In this document: piece by piece, positions 56,065 through 64,000 of the stretch
How positions within the stretch are numbered: position 1 is the first letter of the stretch
How the letters are laid out: each line of letters starts with the position of its first letter
Assembly (NCBI GenBank): GCA_015143295.1
Contig: CM026557.1
Span: 28,491,760-28,555,759, forward strand
Reading direction: 5' to 3'
Length of the DNA: 64,000 nucleotides
Source of the DNA: Tetracentron sinense
Lineage: Eukaryota; Streptophyta; Magnoliopsida; Trochodendrales; Trochodendraceae
The notes under the pieces: generated by a model
Seen by the model: the letters and a program-made list of their open reading frames with translations, nothing else
What the model was told of the DNA's origin: nothing
The model's database searches: none
Program-made: the position numbers and the translations under genes

Positions 56065-59000
56065 GCGCTTTATTAGTGAACGAATGTCTCGCTCGAGTGT
56101 TGATAGACACAGGATCCACTCACTCTTTTGTCTCCCCAAGTTTTGCAAAGGGCTTTTCGACTGAGGCTACTCCGTTGGAACGGGAGTTGACCATTGCAAC
56201 TCCACTCGGCAAGTCGGTTGATACGGATAAGGTATTCAGGGATAGTGTGGTTCAAGTGGGGGAGAATGAATTGTTAGCCGACCTTATCGTCCTGGGTTTC
56301 CAAGATTTAGACTTTGACGTCATTCTTGGTATGGATTGGTTGGCAAACCATCACGGGCATGTTGCGTGTTTTGAAAAGATGGTGAATTTCAAGCCGGAAG
56401 GGGGTAAGCTTTTTCACTTCCGAGGATTAAGAGAGAGGGACATTGCTCGCCTCGCAGCCTTGAGTATAGCACACCCAGAAGCACAAAACTCATCGGCTAT
56501 TCCAGTTGTGAGTGAGTTCTTAGATGTGTTCCCGGAAGAACTTCCCGGATTACCTCCTGATAGAGAGATCGAATTCGCTATAGAGCTTGCTCCGGGTACC
56601 GCTCCGATTTCAAGGGCACCATATAGAATGGCCCCTATAGAGCTTGAAGAATTAAAGAAGCAGATTGAGGAGTTACAACAACTTGGTTTCATCCAACCAA
56701 GTGTCTCTCCGTGGGGAGCTCCGGTTCTCTTTGTGAAGAAGAAGGACGGGTCTATGAGGATGTGTATAGACTACCGTCAGTTGAACAAGGTAACTATCAA
56801 GAATCGTTATCCCTTGCCAAGGATAGACGACTTGTTTGACCAACTGAAGGGAGCGAGATTCTTCTCCAAAATTGATCTTAGATCGGGGTATCACCAATTA
56901 AGGATCAAGGCGGAAGATGTTCAGAAGACGGCTTTCAGGACTCGGTATGGGCATTACGAGTTCCTTGTCATGCCTTTTGGGCTGACGAATGCACCGGCGG
57001 CATTCATGGATTTGATGAACCGGGTGTTCCGATCTTACTTGGATCGATGCGTGATTGTATTCATTGATGACATTTTGGTGTATTCCCAGACACGGGAAGA
57101 TCACGCACGAGACCTCCGCCTCGCTCTGGAGATGTTGAGAGAGCATAGGCTATATGCCAAATTGAGTAAGTGCGAGTTCTGGTTAGAGAAGGTCGCATTT
57201 CTTGGACATGTGGTGTCGGCCGAGGGCATTTCTGTAGATCCAGCCAAGGTTGAGGCAGTCATGAGTTGGGAGAGGCCCAAGAGCGTCACGGAGATACGTA
57301 GTTTCCTCGGATTGGCAGGCTACTACCGGAGATTTGTGGAGGGATTCTCCAGTTTGGCTGCACCTCTCACCTACTTGACAAGGAAAAATGCAAAGTTCAG
57401 TTGGAGTGACCGATGTGAAGTAAGTTTCCAAGTGTTGAAGAAATGCCTCACCACAGCCCCTGTCCTTACTGTGCCATCTGGACCTTTTGGGTATGAGGTG
57501 TACAGCGATGCCTCGCATGTTGGACTCGGGTGTGTCCTAATGCAACACAAGAAGGTCATTGCCTATGCGTCAAGGCAGTTGAAAGAGCATGAAAAGAACT
57601 ACCCCACTCACGACTTGGAGCTTGCGGCGGTCGTGTTTGCACTTAAAATTTGGCGACATTATCTGTACGGGGTGGAGTTCTATGTGTACACGGACCACAA
57701 GAGCCTCAAGTATCTCTTTTCCCAAAAAGAGTTAAACTTACGACAACGGCGTTGGATTGAGTTCTTAAAGGACTACGAGTGCACTATCCAATATCACCCG
57801 GGAAAAGCAAATGTGGTGGCAGACGCTCTGAGTAGGAAACCATCGGGGTTGTTGGCTCACATGTTGGTGCGGGAATGGAGACTGTTAGACGATTTGGCAA
57901 ATCTAGACATCAGTGTGAACGATTCTGTCCGCAGTCCGGTTTTGGCAAATGTTACAGTTCGGCCGTACCTTATAGACTTGATCCAGGAGTATCAAGCCAC
58001 AGACACTGACTTGTTGGCTTTCCGGGATAAGGAAGTGGCCAAGGGTAGTACGGACTTCTCTCTCACTAGCCGAGGTGCTATTACATTCAAGGGAAGGCTT
58101 TGTGTCCCAGCCAATGCAGACCTTCGGAGAGAGATTATGGACGAAGCTCACCGGTCTAAGTATACAGTGCATCCCGGGGGGACAAAGATGTACCGGAACC
58201 TCAAGAGTCACTTTTGGTGGCGAAACATGAAGAGGGAGGTTGCGGAATATGTGGCACGGTGTTTGGTATGCCAACAGGTGAAAGCAGAGCATTTGAGACC
58301 AGCGGGTCTTTTGCAGTCTCTCCCTATTCCCGAGTGGAAATGGGAACATATCTCTATGGACTTCATCGTGGGATTGCCAAAGACGGTTAAGAAGACCGAT
58401 GCTATATGGGTAGTTATTGATAGACTCACGAAGTCCGCTCATTTCTTACCATACCGGACTACATTCAACTCCAACCAGTTAGCAGAACTATACATCAAAG
58501 AAATAGTCCGATTGCATGGGGTGCCAGTGAGTATTGTGTCGGATAGAGACCCAAGATTCACATCCAGGTTTTGGAAAAGTTTTCAAGGTGCAATGGGCTC
58601 CCGATTAGACTTTAGCACAGCTTTCCACCCACAGACCGACGGGCAAACCGAGAGGGTGAATCAGGTTATTGAAGATATGCTCCGAGCATGTATGCTAGAC
58701 TTCAAGGGAAGTTGGGAAGATCATCTACCTTTGGTGGAATTCGCTTACAACAATAGTTACCAAGAAAGCATACAAATGGCGCCTTTCGAGGCTTTGTACG
58801 GAAGGAGTTGCAGATCCCCGTTGTATTGGGATGAAGTGGGAGAAAGAAAGATTTTGGGCCCCGAGTTAATTGAACAAACCGCGGATAGGGTCAAGCTTAT
58901 CCGGGAGAGGTTGAAGACCGCACAAGATAGACAGAAGAGCTACGCCGACAACCGAAGGAGGGATCTTGAATTCCGAGTCGGTGATTTTGTGTTTGTAAGG

Positions 59001-59396
59001 ATTTCACCGACCAAAGGTGTTATGCGATTCGGGAAGAGAGGCAAGCTTAGCCCGAGATATGTGGGTCCGTTCGAGATCATTACTCGAGTTGGCGAGGTGG
59101 CTTACCGTGTTGCTTTGCCCGCTCACATGGCGGCGGTCCACAACGTGTTTCATATCTCCCAGCTTCGGAAGTACATCCCGGATCCTTCTCACGTCATCGA
59201 GCTTGATCCGGTTGAGATTCGAGAGGATCTCACTTTGGTTGAGAAGCCGGTTCATATTTTGGATCGAAGAGACCAAGTACTTCGCAACAAGACTATTCCG
59301 CTAGTTCTCGTGCAATGGCAACATCACGCTCGAGAAGAGGCTACATGGGAACGTGAGGCCGAAGTCAAGGCAAAGCACCCCGAGTTGTTTGAATGA
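56065..59396 (+). CDS. pol: Pol of the young Tekay-like element (protease, RT, RNase H, integrase, chromodomain)
   Basis: About 1109 codons, open throughout, with no own ATG at the expected N-terminus, so it needs the spliced Gag-Pol reading (about 1522 aa in all). Numbering from the GTG at 56076: protease DTGSTHSF near residue 11; RT with CIDYRQLNK and catalytic FIDD near 329-332; RNase H with YSDAS and TDHKSLKYL; integrase H2C2 zinc block near 690-730; core D near 761, D near 822 and E near 865; then a GPFEI module and a chromodomain-like tail (last 50 residues, [16 protein letters not shown]). All key residues I looked for are present. The chromodomain can direct integration to marked chromatin. 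Confidence 0.93.
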
Positions 59397-59490
59397 TTTT
59401 ATGTATGACTTGTAATTTTGTTTCAAATTGTTATGCTAAGTGGTTTAAATTGTAAAGCACGCATTGTCCAAATTTCGAGGACGAAATTTT

Positions 59491-59506
59491 TGTAAGGGGG
59501 GGAGAA
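59491..59506 (+). promoter_or_regulatory. Polypurine tract of the young element
   Basis: TGTAAGGGGGGGAGAA directly before the 3' LTR; the purine core AAGGGGGGGAGAA primes plus-strand DNA synthesis. Confidence 0.85.
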
Positions 59507-61983
59507 TGTAGCACCCCGGACTTTTTCATCTTTAATGAATGGCACCTTCGTAGCTAATTGGCCGTTTTTGTAGTCAAATTAATAAATAAGGGAGAAATCG
59601 GAAATTCCGAAACGTCAGAAATGTTCGTTTTCGAAAGACGAACCCAACGCAAGTTGAATCGTCAAAATCCGACGAGCGAGTCAAAAGATATGGTCAAAAC
59701 AGTCCAGACATACAGAAGACCGATCGCTCGGTCCAGTCAGCGATCGATCGGTCCATAACCGATCGATCGGTAGCTATCGCACGGTCAGAAATTTTGTATG
59801 GGGAAATTTTCCAGAGAGTGAGTTTTTGACCGGTCGATCGGTCATAAACACCGATCGCTCGGTAGGCAACCGATCGATCGGTCATAACCGCCGATCGCTC
59901 GGTCTTCGTGTTTTTCAGAATTTTCATTAAGGGCTTTTTCGTCTTTTGGGGGTTAAACCCTTCCTCCTTAAGGCTTGCTCGAGCCTTTAGGGCTTCATTC
60001 ACAGAACTTAAGGGATTTTGAGAGATAGAGAGAAAGGAGAAGGGGATTTGCAACTAGGGTTTTCCATTGGAGAAGAAATCAAAGGGGTTTAAGAACCCTA
60101 GCTCACCCCAACTCGAGTTGCTTCAAGTTCAAGGCTCAAGCTCGTGTGGGGACTCATTCTCCAAGCTAGGGCAGCAACCCAAGCACGTTTTTGAAAGGGG
60201 TTTCTTCCCCAACTCAAGCTTCTTTCAAGCAAAGGCTTCATCTTTCAAGTTGGAGCTTCAATCAAGGCCCCTACCAAGGATCAAGCCTTGATTCAAGGTT
60301 AGTACACCCTACTAACTTACCCTAACAATAAATCTAGGTTTTTCCTTATGAAATGTGATTTATGCTATTATGTTTGCCTCCCATATAAAATGTATCATCT
60401 CCAATGAACCTAAATAAGATAAGAAAAAAAAGTATGGATGTGTGTGGGTGTTGATGTGGCGATTGGATGCCGAGGTGTATGTTGGGTGATGTGTGTGATG
60501 GAAATGGTGGATGGGTACTTTACCAATAATGAACATACCTTGATTTTGGATGGAAAGTAGGCACTAAAAAGAAGAAGATGAACCATTAAGGAACCTTGCA
60601 TGCTATGTGTTTGACAAAATGCCTAAACTAGGAATAAATGGACTTAATGAAGAAAATGGAAATAGAAATTGTGTAAATTCCTTAGGAATGATAAATTGCT
60701 CAAATGTGCTATATGTTGCCTAAATTCTCATACCACTATGTTAAGGATTGAAATGTCATATTCTTGTGATCCGCCCATTCAAGTATGTCATCATGATTAC
60801 CACTATTGACAAGCACACAAGCACGCATGCATGCATGAATTGGGTTTTCCAAGAGTAATTGTGCATAATAAAGCAAACAAGGAAACAAGAACACGACAAG
60901 GAGGTTGGTAGCCCAAGGAAGGGTGCTAGCCTCTGGCTCACAAGTGAAATGAAACAAGAACACGACAAGGAGGTTGGTAGCCCAAGGAAGGGTGCTAGCC
61001 TCTGGCTCACAAGTGAAATGAAACAAGAACATGACAAGGAGGTTGGTAGCCCCAGGAAGGGTGCTAGCCTCTGGCTCACAAGTGAAATGCAAGAGAGAAC
61101 ATGACAAGGAGGTTGGTAGCCCAAGGAAGGGTGCTAGCCTCTGGCTCACAAGTGAAATGAAACAAGAACATGACAAGGAGGTTGGTAGCCCAAGGAAGGG
61201 TGCTAGCCTCTGGCTCACAAGAGAAAGGGAATAAGAACATGACAAGGAGGTTGGTAGCCCAAGGAAGGGTGCTAGCCTCTGGCTCACAAGTATACAAGTC
61301 AAGAACAAATCAAGACATGAAATACAAGACAAGACACGATATACATGCATGATTTGACCGAGACACGAAAAAGGTTTCCGAGACATGAGTTTTACCGAGG
61401 TTTTTGCATTCATATACGCACGTCAAGATATGGCTATGTATCTTATGCTTTCATTTGCTTTAAATTTATATCTTGTATTGCTCACTGTTGTTATGCTTTC
61501 GCTATTGTTATGGTTAGCTAGTAGTTTGTACTCGCTGAGTATTCCATGCTCAGCCGTACTTTTATGTCGGCAGGTACTGTGGATGTCCTCGACCCCGAGC
61601 CTTGGGTCGAGGAGGAGTATGTAGAGGAGAGGGAGCCACCTATCCCATGGCAGTCTCAGGAGGATGGGGACTTAGATGTGTGGCCATACCTCGACTACTG
61701 TTGAGAGGAGAGGGTTAGAGAGTTCCTTTTTGTATTTTGATAGGTGGGCATGTCCACCTTTACTTTGATTGTATTTGGTATATGTTAACTTGGAATACTA
61801 TTTGGAGTTATAGAAGAAAAGAAAAGTTGGCTTATGCTTCCGCACTTATGTTTAGTTTCCGCGCTCTGATTTTCATTGAATTATATTATGTTTAGCCTCT
61901 TGCATTACAGGATGGTTTGGCAGGTACACGTAGTTACCTCTAAAGTATCCCTTAACTCCTAGGGGGTATTTTGGGGCGTGACA
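59507..61983 (+). repeat. 3' LTR of the young Tekay-like element, 2477 bp
   Basis: Same length as the 5' LTR (offset 7617 bp) and the same sequence in my reading, including the palindrome cluster (59718-59904), the tandem repeat (60889-61291) and the hairpin block (61534-61575). Confidence 0.95.
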
Positions 61984-61988
61984 CTTCG

Positions 61989-62851
61989 TATTCTATACTA
62001 TAAATCTTGATTTAATATAGTGTGTGATGTTGCTTTTATACTTGGATGTAAGCTACCACTATTATGCTCTCTATGTGTTTGGTTTAATGCCTCTAAGGGC
62101 TTTTGGTGTTTAAACATGTTATTACTCTTATATCTTCGCATGTCTCGCATGAACCGGGGTTTTTCCATGGATTTCTCAAAGTTCGAGAAAGTGTTTTTAT
62201 ATAAGGGACTCATATGATGATTTTAATAAATTCCATGAAATTGTCTAAGAACGGTTCACAAGCTCCAAGGATCATATTAAACTCACAAGCACTCTATGAT
62301 AATGCCTAAGATCGATGTACAAGCTCTAAGGATCACAAATGTAATTGCTCTAAGATCTTTATGGTTTTGCTCTACGGTATTGCTCTACGTCTCTATGGAT
62401 CATAAATGACTCTAATGAACTCTATGGATTTAACTCAAATAACTCACAAGGCTATGATTATCGCATGACTCACACGGTTTTCGGTTTTGGATTTCATCAT
62501 ACGTGCTATTTCACGGTTTCTACGCTACGATGTATTTTAAGGATTTCAGTCTCCATGATTTGCATGCTCCATGATATTATTGCTTATTGTTAGTAGTATG
62601 TATACGCTGAGTATTCCACGCTCAGCCGATATTTGTTATCATCGGCAGGTGCTCGGGTTCCTTTCAACTTGTTTGGTTCAGAGCCTTAGGTAGAGGAAGA
62701 ATACTACGACCCGGAGCCTTCTATGGACCCCACTACCAGGATGATGGCTCACTAGATATGCGTCACGATTTTGATTTCTATTGACTAAGATAGTTAGAAA
62801 GATATGATATTTTGTTAAGTGAGAGTGGGACTTGTCCACTCCACATTTTGG

Positions 62852-62885
<34 letters not shown>

Positions 62886-63094
62886 ATTTTGTTGGTTCAA
62901 ACTTGGACCGAGCCATAGGAGTGTTAAATCATATATTCTGCTTCCGCTAGGTGTTTTAAATCGTTTCTGCTATATGTATGTCTGTGTACTCTGACAAGTT
63001 GTTACGTGTGCCTTATGTATCATATGGGACATATGACACAGCGGTCACAAGGTAAAGTATCCCTAACTCCTAGGGTGTATTTTGGGTGTCGACA
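61989..63094 (+). repeat. Older gypsy LTR, right part
   Basis: This continues the LTR that starts at 51159 (about 1.84 kb when joined). It has the conserved hairpin (62606-62626) and CGGCAGGT (62643-62650), the GGGACTTGTCCACTCC segment near 62827, a (TA)n(TG)n run at 62853-62886, and the end CTAACTCCTAGGGTGTATTTTGGGTGTCGACA. No PBS follows and no PPT precedes 51159, so it is probably a solo LTR, but I found no matching target duplication. Confidence 0.7.
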
Positions 63095-63212
63095 TGTAAT
63101 ATGTTAGGAAAAGATGTCTATCTCCCTCAGTGTAACACCCGATCAAATTCACCAATCCCATGTTAAATTCCTAACATAGGTCGCTTTTACCTAGCAGATT
63201 TATCAAGGGAAT
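63095..63212. other. Short unassigned spacer
   Basis: 118 bp between two LTRs. TGTAACACCCGATCAAA at 63131 looks like a gypsy LTR start but cannot be followed. Confidence 0.3.
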
Positions 63213-63595
63213 TGTTGGGAATGTAGACAACCTTCAGCAATTGCCCGGGGGTGGCAGGGGGCAAAAACGATATTTAGCATTTCTGCAGGAGTATTTTTGG
63301 CCTTACAGTTTTAAACCTAAACATATAGTCGTGGTCGTATTTTTTAGGTTAACGATTCGTGAGAAGATACTGTAATTTTCCGAGAGAAGAAAACTGTAAG
63401 TACTCCATATCTTCAATATAGTGAATTGGTGTGGCTCCCGAGGACGTAGGCATGTTACCGAACCTTGTATATCTTTGTGTTTTGTCTCTATTTTATTCTC
63501 TGCAATTTCTTTCTATTTGTTGTGTGATTTTTGTAATTCATAGTTTCTAGAATTCAAAAGGTTTAGGGATTAAAAACATAGTTTAATTCCCAACA
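63213..63595 (+). repeat. 5' LTR of a Ty1/copia element, 383 bp
   Basis: TGTTGGGAA at the start and TTCCCAACA at the end form perfect terminal inverted repeats. A tRNA-Met-type PBS follows after two bases. The target duplication would be GGAAT (63208-63212); the other end is outside the window. Confidence 0.85.
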
Positions 63596-63597
63596 AC

Positions 63598-63608
63598 TGG
63601 TATCAGAG
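63598..63608 (+). promoter_or_regulatory. Primer binding site of the copia element
   Basis: TGGTATCAGAG, complementary to initiator tRNA-Met, two bases after the LTR. Confidence 0.85.
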
Positions 63609-63685
63609 TGTAGGTTATGCAGAGGGTGTTCGACAGATTTGTAAATCGAAGTTTGTTCGAGCAGTCTAGGATTTCAGTGGGAGCT

Positions 63686-64000
63686 ATGGGTTCAGAAGAA
63701 GACAAATTGAAAATTGAGAAATTCAATGGTTTAAATTTCGCTTTCTGGAAGACTTAGATATCTATATCAGAAAGATCTTTACCGACCGCTATTGGGTAAA
63801 GATAAGGGAAAGAAAAATGACGAGGCCGATGAAGATTGGGATATTTTAGACAGGAAGGCAATCGGACAGATTCAACTGTCGCTCGCAAAAATAGTAGCCC
63901 ACACTATATTGAAGGAGAAGACTGTAGAACCCTAGAAATTTTGCCCATGTATTGGAACCTATGCCAAGGCTTTAAGCCTTTGTAATCTTCCATTTCTATG
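63686..64000 (+). pseudogene. gag: Copia gag start, broken, running off the window
   Basis: ATG at 63686 starts MGSEEDKLKIEKFNGLNFAF, the usual N-terminus of Tork/Tnt1-like Gag (KF.G.NF..WK). It then meets a TAG after WKT and a frame change, and continues in another frame with YLYQKDLYRPLLGKDKGK and DWDILDRKAIGQIQLSLA. After KEKT (63923) the expected Gag is lost; TGTAGAACCCTAGAAATTTTG at 63924 looks like the start of another gypsy LTR inserted here. Confidence 0.75.

Larger units (their letters stand above)
51890..61983 (+). mobile_element. Complete young Tekay/Del-like gypsy element, 10,094 bp
   Basis: Two LTRs of exactly 2477 bp (51890-54366 and 59507-61983) show no difference in my reading. 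CTTCG flanks the element on both sides (51885-51889 and 61984-61988). A tRNA-Met PBS, an open gag, an intron-like gap, an open pol with all catalytic motifs and a PPT are present. Identical LTRs imply insertion very recently, and the element looks structurally autonomous. It sits inside an older LTR of a related family. Confidence 0.95.

Noticed and set aside
51890..61983. Identical LTRs as a possible assembly duplication
   Set aside because: The two copies flank a complete element with a perfect target duplication, which an assembly copy would not produce. Raw reads should still be checked.

Overview
This window is plant nuclear DNA, almost certainly from a dicot, made almost entirely of nested LTR retrotransposons in different states of decay. 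I found no ordinary host gene, tRNA, rRNA or CRISPR array. The evidence for a plant is the mix of plant-specific lineages: Sirevirus-type and Tork/Tnt1-like Ty1/copia, and chromodomain (Tekay/Del-like), Athila-like and Tat-like Ty3/gypsy, plus a plant mobile domain (PMD) reading frame. I cannot name the species. Lineage names rest on motifs read by eye, not on database searches.

Layout. (1) 1-9079: a Sirevirus-like copia element on the minus strand. It has a truncated 3' LTR (1-755), four polypurine tracts, an intact 702-codon env-position ORF (1167-3275) with what looks like its own TATA promoter, a decayed pol, a largely deleted gag, a PBS and a complete 5' LTR (7578-9079). (2) 9080-12477: non-coding DNA with short degenerate repeats and a long hairpin. 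(3) 12478-27549: a decayed, internally deleted Athila-like element on the minus strand. It contains a Tekay gag-pol fragment (13601-14947), a 2.9 kb insert full of the palindrome TTAACCATGGTTAA (18790-21694) and, in its 5' LTR, a 3347-bp solo LTR with a perfect 5-bp target duplication (23954-27300). (4) 27550-28868: an antisense gypsy LTR fragment and unassigned DNA. (5) about 28869-41458: a decayed Tat-like element (plus strand; gag, protease, RT, RNase H and second RNase H, no integrase found), followed by an antisense PMD frame cut by two solo LTRs, each with a perfect target duplication (35091-37400 and 38470-39885). (6) 42848-51130: a decayed, intronless Tekay-like element with both LTRs. 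(7) 51159-63094: an older gypsy LTR split by a complete, apparently very young Tekay-like element (51890-61983). That element has two 2477-bp LTRs in which I found no difference, target duplication CTTCG, PBS, PPT and open gag and pol. (8) 63213-64000: the 5' end of a copia element running off the window.

Two observations deserve most attention. First, in the young Tekay-like element gag and pol lie in different frames and are separated by a 133-bp AT-rich segment with GT..AG borders. Removing it joins Gag to protease exactly in frame. The same phase-1 intron, with the same donor hexamer, sits at the same place in the independent decayed copy at 14075-14212, while the third Tekay-like copy reads straight through. 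This suggests that retained versus spliced transcripts set the Gag to Gag-Pol ratio. Second, the env-position ORF of the Sirevirus-like element is preceded by a TATA box and seven copies of the dyad repeat TTCGTCGNCGAA. The same repeat, again followed by a TATA box, forms the LTR promoter, so the element seems to have given its extra gene a copy of its own promoter architecture. Arrays of family-specific palindromes recur in unrelated elements across the window.
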